A DNA stretch of 64,000 bases from CAADGU01 sp964581605 (GTDB lineage: Bacteria; Chloroflexota; Anaerolineae; Promineifilales; Promineifilaceae). Where the stretch lies: contig CAZOPF010000016.1 of the NCBI GenBank assembly GCA_964581605.1, forward strand, positions 1 through 64,000, in the 5' to 3' direction. The translations under genes and the position numbers were made by a program. Positions 9,143-18,088 of the stretch are shown piece by piece; position 1 is the first letter of the stretch, and every line of letters starts with the position of its first letter. Under the pieces are notes generated by a model. That model had not been told where the DNA came from, did not search any database, and worked only from the letters and a program-made list of their open reading frames with translations.

Positions 9143-10288
9143 ATGAGTAAAGAACAGAAAATAAAACAAGCAAACAAGAAGCAAATGCAACGGCCGTCCC
9201 CCACCCCAACTACCGCCCCCGTTGCCGAAACTATGCCTGCTTTTGGCGCATTGCCAGACTATGCCACGGCACGGCCGTTGCGCCAACAGGCTCTACTCCA
9301 CCTGCAAAAACAGCGGGGCAATGCTTACGTGCAGCGCCATTTACACCCCGAAGACGTGCAGTTGACCGAGGAAGATGAGACGCCGCTAGATACAGAAGGG
9401 TTGGGCACACAAGAAGAGTTAGAAGGGCATGGCGACCAGGGTGTGCAGACGATTATCCAACGGCAAAATGGTGGCGGAACACCGACGGCCGCCCCCACGA
9501 CAACGGCCAACATTACGCTGACGGTCAATGCGCCCACCATTGTCCGTTCCCCTGAAGCCGATATTTCCACCAATCATGGCACACCCGGTGTAGCTGGCTG
9601 GTGTACACCCCGTTACAACGTGCAGCCCACGGCCCGCACCGCCACCACATTGGGATTGGCTGTCACTCTGGACTTCACCATTGAACTGGCCAGTGAATAT
9701 ACCGGCGACCGGCTAGCGGTGCTGAGTGACCATGAAAACGGCCATGTGCGCATTGGCGAGCGGCTGGCGCGGCAGCATCTGGTGGACAACCTGCGCGCCC
9801 ATTTACAGGCATTGCCCAATTTCTCTTCGATTCCACCCATACAGGCGCACATTGTGGCCGATACCAATGCCTTTACGACGGCCGAAGGGACAGAATCGCG
9901 GGCATATGACACGGCCGACTACCCCCGGATGCGCGAAGCCTATTTTGGTGTGCGAACGCCACTGGCTGATCTGGCGGCCGCTTCTGCCCCTATCCAACGC
10001 ATGATTGATGCCCTGCGGGCGTTCAATACCTTTGTCACGAACATGACCGGGCTGGGCACGGATGAGAGCGGACTAGAGAATGTCACGCATCCGATCATTG
10101 AAGCGCGGACCGCTCTGAGCCAGACCGATATGTCTCGTTTGCAATATAACCCGGAATTTAAGACGTTGGTGGCCACTTCCCAAAATTTTGTGACCGGGCT
10201 GCATGATCATGTGGATGAAGCCGGGCGCGTTAATCTGCGCGAAATTGAGTTGACGTTGGGCACGTTTACCTGGACGCCGTCGGTGTGA
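9143..10288 (+). CDS. eCIS cargo-type protein 3 with HExxH motif (DUF922-like)
   Basis: 381 aa. The N terminus has MQRPSPTP (residues 15-22) and ALLHLQKQRGNAYVQRHL (GN at 59-60), the shared cargo motif, followed by an acidic/Gln linker with an IIQRQN segment. The second half contains HENGH at residues 197-201 in the context SDHENGHVRIGER, resembling the HEQGH motif of DUF922 putative peptidases. It has no signal peptide. The ATG at 9143 is the start. The protein ends before a stretch of GATGAGGT repeats. The enzyme assignment rests on the motif and is tentative. Confidence 0.62.
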   Translation: MSKEQKIKQANKKQMQRPSPTPTTAPVAETMPAFGALPDYATARPLRQQALLHLQKQRGNAYVQRHLHPEDVQLTEEDETPLDTEGLGTQEELEGHGDQGVQTIIQRQNGGGTPTAAPTTTANITLTVNAPTIVRSPEADISTNHGTPGVAGWCTPRYNVQPTARTATTLGLAVTLDFTIELASEYTGDRLAVLSDHENGHVRIGERLARQHLVDNLRAHLQALPNFSSIPPIQAHIVADTNAFTTAEGTESRAYDTADYPRMREAYFGVRTPLADLAAASAPIQRMIDALRAFNTFVTNMTGLGTDESGLENVTHPIIEARTALSQTDMSRLQYNPEFKTLVATSQNFVTGLHDHVDEAGRVNLREIELTLGTFTWTPSV

Positions 10289-10383
10289 TGAGGTGTGCAG
10301 GTGATGAGGTGATGAGGTGATGGGGTGAAGAAGGACATCCCCATCTTCTTCATAATTCGTAATTCCTAATTCATAATTTCAGG
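10289..10383. repeat. GTGATGAG octamer repeats with hairpin
   Basis: Several GTGATGAG/GTGATGGG units are followed by an inverted TGAAGAAG ... CTTCTTCA pair and AT-rich AATTC repeats. This is another member of the period-8 intergenic family, here between two cargo genes. No gene is visible. Confidence 0.7.
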
Positions 10384-10392
10384 AGTGACAGG

Positions 10393-13300
10393 GTGAGTAA
10401 GGAACAGCAGGCAGAAGCGAAACAGCATAAGGCGCAACGGCCGTCGCCCCTGCCTGAATCTCCCGTTGCCGAGGTTACGCCTGTACAGACCGGGTTGGAA
10501 AATCCGGGTCAACTGAACGGGCTGCCCGCCGTGCCGTCGTCGCGGGGAATTCGTCAGGCAACGGTGCTGCGCATGCAGCAGCAGCAGGGCAATACGGCCG
10601 TGCAGCGCATGTTGGCCCGTGCCGGTCATAGCAACGGCCGTGTTTACCCTCAACCCATCGCCGAAACAGAAAGTGACGAAAGTTCCGAATTTGCTAGTGC
10701 AGGTGTACCTACGTTGGCCCCCGCGCCGCCCCCGCCTAATGGCAATGGCACATCGCATCCGGGCAATGGTATTCCCACCATCCAACGCGAGGAAGAAGGC
10801 AGCAACGACGACCGCCCCACCGAGGCGGAAAAGGCAGCTGCCTTAGCCAAGGCTCGCGCCGCCGAAGCGTTGGCCGGGCAAAAAGCGGACGAAGCCCACC
10901 AGGAAACGGACAAGGCCAACACCGCCAAAGATGCCGAAAAACAGGTGGGGGAGACAAATAAGACCAAAGCAGAACAGGCTAAAGGAGAGGCCAAACAGAT
11001 TGCGGCCGGGAGTGGGGCCGCGCCAACGGCCGTGCCCACTGCGCCAGCCAAACCGCCCACCGCCAAACCATCAGCCAATGGTGCGGGTGGGGCAGGTGGC
11101 GCGGCTGCCGCCCCCGTAGCCGCGCCTGATCCCACCGCCCCGGATTACGTCGCGCCCAAATCGCCTGAGGAAGACCCGGCTTTTCAGGGGGTGACGAATC
11201 GGGTGAAGGAGACGGCCGTTGCCGAAAAAGAACACGCCCCCGCCGCCGACAAAGCCAACGAAGCCGCCGCCGCCGCCGAAATGCCCGCCGCCGAAGTTGC
11301 CGGGCGTGCCCAAAATAACCAGGCCGGGCAGATGGAAAATGCGCCCACGCCAGAATTTGATGGCGCCGCTTTCAAAGCCCGCCTCATGCAGCGCATCCAG
11401 GAGATGGCCCCCAAAACGGCTGAAGAAGCGGACGAGTTTAAGGAGAGCAACAAACTCGATGGCATGAAAGGGGAGGCCAATAACCAGGTAGCGGCCGAAC
11501 GGGACAAAACCAAAGGGCCAATGGAAGAAGCGGCCAGCGCGGCCCCGGATACCGGCGCAGTGCCGCCCAAACCCGTCACCCCCATCCCGGCAGCGAACCC
11601 CGGTGAAAATCCGCCACCCGTCGGTGCGGAATCGGCCGCGCCCAAACCACACGGGCAGGGTGAAGTGGAACAGCCGTTAGCCGAAAGCAGCCAATCGCTG
11701 GATGACCAGATGGCGGAGGCGGAGGTAACGGAGGAGCAGTTAGCCAATTCCAATGAGCCAGAATTTACGGGGGCGTTGGCCTCAAAGGAGGAGGCGCAAA
11801 CCCATGCCAGGGAAGCGCCAGCCGAAGTGCGGGCCACGGAGCAGGAACATATTGCCAGCGCACAGACAGAGGCAACGGCCGTAGCCGAACAACAGACCCA
11901 GGCCATGCACACCGACCGCGCTTCCTTGCTGGGCCAGGTGGAGGGTCGCCAGGAAACGGCACAAACGGCCGACGAACAGGCCCGTGCCAAAGTGGGCACA
12001 GACATCAACGCCATCTATGAAGAGACCAAAACCAATGTCGAAGCCATTCTGGATCGGCTGGATGGGGAAGTGTCACGCGCCTTTGAAGCAGGCGCAGAAG
12101 CGGCCAAGAAGGCGTTTGAAGATTACGTAGACGCCAAAATGGAAGCATACAAAGAGGAGCGGTACGGCGGCTTCTTTGGTTGGGCGCAATGGCTGGCCGA
12201 CAAAATCGCCGGGATGCCCTCCGAAGTCAATGCCTTCTACGCCGAAGGGCGCAATCTGTTTATCCGCGAAATGGATGCGGTGATTGATAACGTGGTCGCC
12301 ATCATTGGCCGGGGCATGGCCGAGGCCAAAGCGGAAATTGCCAACGGCAAGAAGAAAATCCAGGATTACATCGCCCAGTTGCCCGAAGATTTGCAGGCGG
12401 TGGGTCAGGAAGCGGCCGATAACATCCAGAGCCGCTTTGACGAGTTAGAGCAGAGCGTTAATGACAAACAGAATGGGCTGATTGACACGCTGGCCAGCAA
12501 ATATCAGGAGCATTTGCAGGCCGTAGACGCCCGCATTGAGGAGATGAAGGCGGCCAACGCCGGGCTGATTGACCGGGCGCTCAACGCGATTGTTGGCGTT
12601 ATTCGCACTATCCTGGAATTAAAAGAGATGTTGCTCAATGTGCTGGCGCGGGCGGCCGAGGCCATTGGCAAAATTATCAGCGGCCCCATTGAGTTCCTGG
12701 GCAATCTGATTGACGCTATCAAACTGGGTTTCCAACAATTTGTGGATAACATCGGTACCCATTTGCAGCAAGGGTTGATTAGCTGGCTGACGGGCACGTT
12801 GGGTGGGGCGGGCATTACGCTGCCGGAGAATTTTGATCTGCCCGGCATTTTGCAACTGGTGATGCAAATTTTGGGCATCTCCTTTGAGCAAATTATGGGC
12901 AAGGTGTCCCAGGTGTTGGGCATAGACATCATGGGCATCTACAACCAGATNNNNNNNNNNNNNNNNNNNNNNNNNNNNNNNNNNNNNNNNNNNNNNNNNN
13001 NNNNNNNNNNNNNNNNNNNNNNNNNNNNNNNNNNNNNNNNNNNNNNNNNNCTGTTTAATCCGGCCGGGGCGTTCATCCGCGCCTGTAAGATGATTTATGA
13101 CGTGGTGATGTTCTTCATTGAGCGTGGCTCGCAGATCATGTCGCTGGTGAATGCGATTATTGACTCTATCAGTGCGATTGCGTCTGGCAATATCAGCGCG
13201 GCGGCCAACTTTATTGAGCAGTCGTTGGCGCGGGCAATTCCGGTGGCGATCAGTTTCCTGTCATCGTTGTTGGGGCTGGGCAATATCAGCGAGAAGGTGC

Positions 13301-14292
13301 AGGAGATCATTCAATCGGTGCGCACGGCCGTAGATAATGCCATAGATCGTGTCCTCAACTCTCGTCCGGTGCAGATGGTGGCAGGATTTATTCGGCGGGT
13401 GATCGGCCGTATCACCTCCTTTGTGCAGCGTGGGGCAGCCCGCGTCGGCCGTGCCCTCGGCCTCGGTGGCGAAGAAGCGCCGCCTGAACCAGCAGCGGCT
13501 GGGGGTGCAGGAAGCTCAAGTGCTGTCCCTCCCAATTTGGAGGCTTCGACACAAATAGTGAGAACTGAAGAGGAGCAGCGTGCGGCGGAAGATGGCACAA
13601 TTTCACCACAAGATGCAGCCGTGATTGCTCAAGTTGTACAATCACGCGAACCAGCCTTTGTCAGTGTAACCCCAATTCCGGATGGAGACAGGTGGGACTA
13701 TCAATATGTCCTTCAGCGGGCTAATGCACTTAGTGGAACAATACTAAGAGAAGGCGAAATTCCCACCAGACGCTATTTGCCTCCTGGGATTGATGTGCGA
13801 CAAGATTTGTATGAAAACGGTAGCGGCTTTGGGTCGATGAAGAAGAAAATAAAAGAAGATGATTTGAAAAAAATCACATCCGACTTAAGAGAAATACATA
13901 GAAGCAACACATCAGCGGCCAGAAAAAGACAGCTTTGGAACAACTTGAAACGAAAGGGACAGGTCCCAGATGTTGATCCTGAAACCTATACTGTGGCTGA
14001 TGCAGAAGCTGCTGAGTATGACGTTGACCATATCACTCCTTTGGCACAACATTGGAATCAAACTGGATATAACTGTGCTGACCAATCCCGCCAGGAAATT
14101 GCTGGCGGTGAAGACAATTTAAGGTTGATGCTTTCTAGTGAGAATAGATCAAAAGGTGGAGAAGGTTATCATTATTCAGACAAACCATTTGTGGGAAAAA
14201 GCTTTTCTAGTATTTACAATGATTGCCCGCCAGATTCATTGCGGATAAAGGGTATGTGGTTTAGAGATGAAGATGGGAAAGCGTTAAGGTGA
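10393..14292 (+). CDS. eCIS polymorphic toxin-like cargo 4 with C-terminal HNH/GH-E-like nuclease
   Basis: About 1,299 codons nominally, interrupted by a 100-N gap (12951-13050). GTG start with upstream AGGAG. The N terminus has AQRPSPLP (residues 14-21) and TVLRMQQQQGNTAVQRML (GN at 66-67). Then come an Ala/Lys/Glu-rich coiled coil with Pro-rich breaks, an IPTIQREEE segment, and a long helical central region (GGFFGWAQWLADKIAGMPSE and hydrophobic helices) that could form the membrane-crossing or delivery part. The last ~130 codons carry DVDHITPLAQHWN, then NLRLMLSSENRSKGGEGY: the DH ... N ... NRSKGG pattern of HNH/GH-E-type nuclease toxins. From about 13500 the DNA turns AT-rich and lacks ACGGCCGT, as expected of a swapped toxin tip. 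Confidence 0.75.
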   Translation: MSKEQQAEAKQHKAQRPSPLPESPVAEVTPVQTGLENPGQLNGLPAVPSSRGIRQATVLRMQQQQGNTAVQRMLARAGHSNGRVYPQPIAETESDESSEFASAGVPTLAPAPPPPNGNGTSHPGNGIPTIQREEEGSNDDRPTEAEKAAALAKARAAEALAGQKADEAHQETDKANTAKDAEKQVGETNKTKAEQAKGEAKQIAAGSGAAPTAVPTAPAKPPTAKPSANGAGGAGGAAAAPVAAPDPTAPDYVAPKSPEEDPAFQGVTNRVKETAVAEKEHAPAADKANEAAAAAEMPAAEVAGRAQNNQAGQMENAPTPEFDGAAFKARLMQRIQEMAPKTAEEADEFKESNKLDGMKGEANNQVAAERDKTKGPMEEAASAAPDTGAVPPKPVTPIPAANPGENPPPVGAESAAPKPHGQGEVEQPLAESSQSLDDQMAEAEVTEEQLANSNEPEFTGALASKEEAQTHAREAPAEVRATEQEHIASAQTEATAVAEQQTQAMHTDRASLLGQVEGRQETAQTADEQARAKVGTDINAIYEETKTNVEAILDRLDGEVSRAFEAGAEAAKKAFEDYVDAKMEAYKEERYGGFFGWAQWLADKIAGMPSEVNAFYAEGRNLFIREMDAVIDNVVAIIGRGMAEAKAEIANGKKKIQDYIAQLPEDLQAVGQEAADNIQSRFDELEQSVNDKQNGLIDTLASKYQEHLQAVDARIEEMKAANAGLIDRALNAIVGVIRTILELKEMLLNVLARAAEAIGKIISGPIEFLGNLIDAIKLGFQQFVDNIGTHLQQGLISWLTGTLGGAGITLPENFDLPGILQLVMQILGISFEQIMGKVSQVLGIDIMGIYNQXXXXXXXXXXXXXXXXXXXXXXXXXXXXXXXXXXLFNPAGAFIRACKMIYDVVMFFIERGSQIMSLVNAIIDSISAIASGNISAAANFIEQSLARAIPVAISFLSSLLGLGNISEKVQEIIQSVRTAVDNAIDRVLNSRPVQMVAGFIRRVIGRITSFVQRGAARVGRALGLGGEEAPPEPAAAGGAGSSSAVPPNLEASTQIVRTEEEQRAAEDGTISPQDAAVIAQVVQSREPAFVSVTPIPDGDRWDYQYVLQRANALSGTILREGEIPTRRYLPPGIDVRQDLYENGSGFGSMKKKIKEDDLKKITSDLREIHRSNTSAARKRQLWNNLKRKGQVPDVDPETYTVADAEAAEYDVDHITPLAQHWNQTGYNCADQSRQEIAGGEDNLRLMLSSENRSKGGEGYHYSDKPFVGKSFSSIYNDCPPDSLRIKGMWFRDEDGKALR
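12951..13050. other. Scaffold gap (100 N) inside cargo 4
   Basis: Exactly 100 N, a placeholder length. The flanks are both coding in the frame of the surrounding gene, and no duplicated flanking sequence is visible. The true length is unknown, so residue numbers after the gap are nominal. Confidence 0.95.
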
Positions 14293-14299
14293 TTGGAAG

Positions 14300-15220
14300 A
14301 TGTATCCTAGAGATATTGTTGCACCTGGTAATCGAGCGATTTATTCGATATGTACCAATTCGGATAGTTCCGTTCTGGCTGTGGGGCAGTCCAGCGGAAC
14401 TAACAACACCCCTACTTTGTCACTTTTGGATCTTAAGACAGGAAATGTGATAGAAGTTGTGGAAAAGACCCACAATCATTCCGGTTCTGTGTATCAACAG
14501 GCATTTAACCCTGCAACTAATAATCTGACTTATGTTCTTGAGGAATCTACTGGGGTGACATTGAGGGAATATGATCTTTCCCAAGACAATAAAATTACTC
14601 TATTGGAGTTGAGGGGCAGAACATTAGGTTTAGATTTTGATGTGAGTGGCGAGAATCTTATCGTTGCTGACTCAAATGTACCTTGGTTGAAAAATAGAAA
14701 ACCTAAGGCGGAATTAAAAAAAGTAGAGGAAGATGTCCCTACCGCAGCTACGATATCACCCAACGGCAGATATATGGCTTACAGCGAAAGTCGGAAAATT
14801 GTATTGTATGACCCTTCTAACAGGGCTGTATTATTAGAACTAGATTTCCCGTTTGCGAAAATGGGGTGGATTGCATTCAACCACGATGCTACTTTGATAG
14901 CTGCTTCGGATAAGTTTGGGAGAGGTCTGTATGTATGGAGTGTTGAAACAGGAGATCGGTATCTGCCAGATATTTTTAATGATAATATGCCCTATATCTG
15001 TCGGCTCCGCTTCTCAACAGTTGCAAATTACCTGGCCGTGTCACTGGCGACATCCTATGTGGTTGTTTATGACATGGGAACTGGTTACGACCTATTTGAA
15101 GACAGATTACACAAAGGTAGAGTAGAAGATGTTTGTTTTACGCCAGATGGGCGTTATCTGCTTTCAGCAGGGGAAGATCATCATATTTTTGTACGTGACT
15201 TTGCAAGCCGGGGACACTAA
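14300..15220 (+). CDS. WD40/beta-propeller protein, candidate immunity protein for upstream nuclease
   Basis: 306 aa. It has WD40-like blades throughout; the clearest is the last (DVCFTPDGRYLLSAGEDHHI). No signal peptide is present. It begins 7 bp after the toxin stop codon, with GGAAG just ahead of the ATG. It shares the low GC and absence of the ACGGCCGT octamer with the toxin tip, so the two probably travelled together. A toxin-plus-immunity pairing is the simplest reading, but no direct homology to a known immunity family is visible. Confidence 0.65.
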   Translation: MYPRDIVAPGNRAIYSICTNSDSSVLAVGQSSGTNNTPTLSLLDLKTGNVIEVVEKTHNHSGSVYQQAFNPATNNLTYVLEESTGVTLREYDLSQDNKITLLELRGRTLGLDFDVSGENLIVADSNVPWLKNRKPKAELKKVEEDVPTAATISPNGRYMAYSESRKIVLYDPSNRAVLLELDFPFAKMGWIAFNHDATLIAASDKFGRGLYVWSVETGDRYLPDIFNDNMPYICRLRFSTVANYLAVSLATSYVVVYDMGTGYDLFEDRLHKGRVEDVCFTPDGRYLLSAGEDHHIFVRDFASRGH

Positions 15221-15250
15221 TGTTGTTTCCGAAGAACTGAGTCTCCTGAA

Positions 15251-15310
15251 AGAAGTTCAACTTTTTATCGTCAACCAGCAATTCCTGTCGAGAAGAAAAG
15301 TTGAACTTCT
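15251..15310. repeat. 15-bp perfect inverted repeat downstream of toxin/WD40 pair
   Basis: AGAAGTTCAACTTTT at 15251-15265 pairs perfectly with 15296-15310 across a 30-nt loop. It lies at the boundary where AT-rich sequence returns to the host-like, octamer-containing composition. It could be a terminator-like fold or the scar of a mobile or recombining segment. Confidence 0.65.
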
Positions 15311-15359
15311 GGCATCGGAAGGCTTTTTTCAGAAGGCTCAAGAATTGAACGGATAAACA

Positions 15360-15818
15360 ATGCGGGACGTTAATGATTCCACACAATCATTGGAGAACAA
15401 ATCTACATTTGTAGAACGATTGTCTCCCAACAACGGCCGTCTCGCCACTGACCTCTTAGGTTTCACGGCCGTAGACATCACTGACAACCCTGACCTGGTG
15501 GCCCGTCGGTTGGAGGAGATGTTTGGCGGGATGAAGGCGTTTGTCACGGCCGTGACCGGCAGCGACGAAACGGCACTGGCTTTGGCCCGCCAACAGATGC
15601 GCGGTTTGCAGGATGTTTTAATCAGACATGGGCTGACGACCAATGAACAGATGGCCGAACTGCCGGATAAAATCCACGCCGCCTACCACCAGGATCAGGC
15701 CAGACGGCGGCAGGAAATAGCGGCTGGTTTAGAGGAGTTGGCGCGGGTGATCACGGAGACAGCGACGGCCGTGTCCCAACACCTCCAGAGCCAGGCCGAA
15801 GCCTATAGGCAGGAATGA
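15360..15818 (+). CDS. Small helical protein of the eCIS cluster, unknown function
   Basis: 152 aa, no family recognised. It is mostly alpha-helical (DLVARRLEEMFGGMKAFVTA, then a charged helical C terminus with QLQ/EELARVITET runs). The gene carries ACGGCCGT several times, unlike the toxin/WD40 pair just upstream, so it belongs to the older locus. Position between cargo and the FHA-tail gene suggests a structural or chaperone part of the injection system; this is not shown by sequence. Confidence 0.65.
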   Translation: MRDVNDSTQSLENKSTFVERLSPNNGRLATDLLGFTAVDITDNPDLVARRLEEMFGGMKAFVTAVTGSDETALALARQQMRGLQDVLIRHGLTTNEQMAELPDKIHAAYHQDQARRRQEIAAGLEELARVITETATAVSQHLQSQAEAYRQE

Positions 15819-15887
15819 TCCGCGAAGAGCGCGAAGTTTTTTTTCTCGGCGCCTCCGCGTCTCTGCGTTAAAAACACGAGGGAAACT
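15819..15887. repeat. CCGCGAAG-type interspersed repeat (copy 2)
   Basis: TCCGCGAAGAGCGCGAAG is followed by a T-run and a CGCCTCCGCGTCTCTGCGTT stretch. The first part matches the spacer at 5675. It fills the gap before the FHA-tail gene; no gene or promoter is clear. Confidence 0.5.
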
Positions 15888-16928
15888 ATGGCGGAAAAAA
15901 CAATCATCCACCGTTTGCAGATTTCCGGCCCGGCCGGATCGTCTACATATGAGATACCAATGGGCACGGCCGTCATCGGGCGGCGCGATGCAGACCTGGT
16001 GTTGGACGACCAGTTGGTGTCGCGGCGGCATGCCCAGATCGAGTGTTCCGATGCGGGCTGCACCCTTACCGACACCAAAAGTTCTAACGGCACAAAGGTC
16101 AATGGTATTCGCTTAAAAGAGTTTGTTCCCCATCCGCTCACACCCCATGATGTGATTGAGATTGGCGCGTTTACGCTGACGTATGAGATGGAAGAGGTGG
16201 TTGTGGCTGCGGAACCTGTTGCGCCCCCGCCTGCCCCCGAACCCACGCCAGAACCAGCGCCAGAGCCAGCCCCGACCAAAGCGGAGGTGGTAGAACCGGC
16301 CGTCGTGCGTGAACCGGCGGCTAAACCCGCTCGCAAAAGCCGCGCCGAAACCAAAATCAACGGCGGCCCACCACCAGACCAGCCGCCCATCCCTCCCTCC
16401 CTACCGCCCATACCGGAGCCGGATGGCGAACCTGCTTATACCCCGCCGCCTGGACTTTCTCTCACGGAAAGCCGGTATTTGCAATATCTACCAGGCATTT
16501 ACCACACCAGCTTCATGAAGCGTTTCCTGGCGTTGTTTGAGTCCATCTATGCCCCCATTGAGTGGACGGTGGATAATTTTGACGTCTTTCTGCACCCGGC
16601 CACGGCCCCGGCGGACTTTTTACCCTGGCTGGCAAACTGGTTTGATCTCACCTTTGACCAGAGTTGGGACGAAGCCAAACAGCGTACTTTGCTGGCGGAA
16701 GCACACCAGATTTATGCCCGGCGCGGCACCCGTTGGGCACTCAGCCGGATATTAGAAATCTATACCGGTCTTACCCCTGAAATTGACGATACCAGTGACA
16801 GTCTCGATCCTTTTAGTTTTGTGGTTACACTGCCTGTGCGCGAGTCTGAACTAAATGCTACGCTTATCGCCCGGCTGATAAACGTCCACAAACCAGCGCA
16901 CACCAGCTATTCCCTCCGCTTCAAATAG
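15888..16928 (+). CDS. FHA domain fused to phage tail protein I-like baseplate protein
   Basis: 346 aa. Residues about 5-105 form an FHA domain: GRRDADLVLDD with Gly31-Arg32, SRRH at 45-48 and SSNGTKVNG with Asn67. The residues that bind phosphothreonine are present. A Pro/Ala/Glu linker follows (about 110-195). Residues about 200-346 match gpI/TIGR02242-type tail proteins (RYLQYLPGIYHTSFMKRFLA, then the FLPWLANWFDL and RRGTRWALSRILEIYTG segments), which build the baseplate periphery in eCIS. The fusion would place a phosphothreonine reader on the baseplate. It is the last structural gene here, followed at once by a hairpin. Function of the fusion is inferred. Confidence 0.85.
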   Translation: MAEKTIIHRLQISGPAGSSTYEIPMGTAVIGRRDADLVLDDQLVSRRHAQIECSDAGCTLTDTKSSNGTKVNGIRLKEFVPHPLTPHDVIEIGAFTLTYEMEEVVVAAEPVAPPPAPEPTPEPAPEPAPTKAEVVEPAVVREPAAKPARKSRAETKINGGPPPDQPPIPPSLPPIPEPDGEPAYTPPPGLSLTESRYLQYLPGIYHTSFMKRFLALFESIYAPIEWTVDNFDVFLHPATAPADFLPWLANWFDLTFDQSWDEAKQRTLLAEAHQIYARRGTRWALSRILEIYTGLTPEIDDTSDSLDPFSFVVTLPVRESELNATLIARLINVHKPAHTSYSLRFK

Positions 16929-16958
16929 ACATCCGATTTTGAAAAAAAATCGGATGTC
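16928..16958 (+). terminator. Hairpin closing the injection-system operon
   Basis: GACATCCGATTTT (16928-16940) pairs perfectly with 16946-16958; the loop is GAAAA. It overlaps the last base of the FHA-tail stop codon. A T-run on the far side is weak, so it may also be one of the CGATTT ... AAATCG palindromes seen at 39030 and 41969. Confidence 0.65.
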
Positions 16959-17088
16959 TGCCTCAAATTTTCCCGCTTTATAAATTGACAATGCCCTGTC
17001 CATCCAGTAACATCAAGCCAGAACAAAAAAAGGTGATGCCTCCCAGGCAGCAAACAGCGTAGGACAGGAAACCCGTATTCCTCACTCA

Positions 17089-17112
17089 TCATATATCATA
17101 TATCATATATAA
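17089..17112. promoter_or_regulatory. AT-rich direct repeats upstream of SARP regulator
   Basis: Three near-identical TCATATATCA-type units in tandem, about 90 bp ahead of the SARP gene, in a 270-bp gene-free stretch. SARP regulators often bind direct repeats, so this is a candidate autoregulatory site. No experimental or consensus match can be claimed. Confidence 0.35.
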
Positions 17113-17197
17113 GGCATGGTTGCCCTTAAGTCGCAAGTGTAACAAACTCCGGAAGTCGGGTTTCTCGCATGATTGAATCTTTTGGAAAGGGTGCATT

Positions 17198-18070
17198 GTG
17201 GCCCAATTACGAATTCGGGCATTGGGTAAACTTCAACTTCAGCATGAGGAGTGGGTTGTTTCCAGTTTTCCCACTCACCATGTGGAAGAGCTGCTTGGCT
17301 ATTTATTATTATTCCCACGTACAAAACACAGCCGCTTAAAGTTGATTGATTTACTCTGGCCGGATTGTTCCGAAGAACAGGGGCGGGGGCGGTTGAACAC
17401 GGCCGTCTGGCGGCTCCGCTCCCTTTTTCAAAACCTGCAATACACGGCCGATGACTTTCTGGTGACTTCACGTGACTGGATCAGCCTGATCCCGCAACCT
17501 GACACACAGATAGACTTTGTTACATTTCAATGGTGTGAGCGCCAGGCCAGAACCAGCATTGACCCGGTGCGGCAGCAAGAGCAGTTAGAGCAGGCTGTAG
17601 CGTTGTATCATGGTGATTTTTGTGAAGGCATTTATGCCGACTGGTGCTTGCTGGAGCGGGAGCGATTGGCCCGTTTACATCTGCGATTATTGGGTGAATT
17701 GATGTTTTGTGCCATGCAGCAAGGGGCATATGAGACGGCCGTTGAACTGGGCCAGCACATCCTCCAGATTGACCCCCTGCGCGAAGAAGTCCACCGGGCA
17801 CTCATGCACTGTTACCGCCGCCTTGGACTGTATGCCCAGGCCATTCGCCAGTTCCACCTTTGCACCAACTGGCTGCAATCAGAATTGCGCATCATGCCAT
17901 TGCCAGAGACAATTACCCTGTTCACCGAAATTGCGGCCGAGCAAACCATTGGCCTCCGCCAGCGACCAGAAACAACTGATCCACAGGCGGCCGAATTGCA
18001 AGAGGCCGTCTTCCAATTGCAAAAGGCCAGCGAACGAGTCAGCAGTTTGTTAGTGAAATTCAATTTATGA
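17198..18070 (+). CDS. SARP-type transcriptional regulator (OmpR-like wHTH plus BTAD)
   Basis: 290 aa. Residues about 1-95 are a winged-helix domain (LKLIDLLWPDCSEEQGRGRL, then NTAVWRLRSLFQ). Residues about 105-260 are the BTAD TPR-like region (EQAVALYHGDFCEGIYADWC, then REEVHRALMHCYRRLGLYAQ). The C-terminal 30 residues form a coiled coil. The GTG start follows GGAAAGGG. It lacks an ATPase domain, so it is a small SARP. It is the first gene of the signalling block and is the natural candidate for its transcriptional control, and possibly for the injection system upstream. Confidence 0.88.
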   Translation: MAQLRIRALGKLQLQHEEWVVSSFPTHHVEELLGYLLLFPRTKHSRLKLIDLLWPDCSEEQGRGRLNTAVWRLRSLFQNLQYTADDFLVTSRDWISLIPQPDTQIDFVTFQWCERQARTSIDPVRQQEQLEQAVALYHGDFCEGIYADWCLLERERLARLHLRLLGELMFCAMQQGAYETAVELGQHILQIDPLREEVHRALMHCYRRLGLYAQAIRQFHLCTNWLQSELRIMPLPETITLFTEIAAEQTIGLRQRPETTDPQAAELQEAVFQLQKASERVSSLLVKFNL

Positions 18071-18088
18071 TTCAATTTTAGGAGTACC

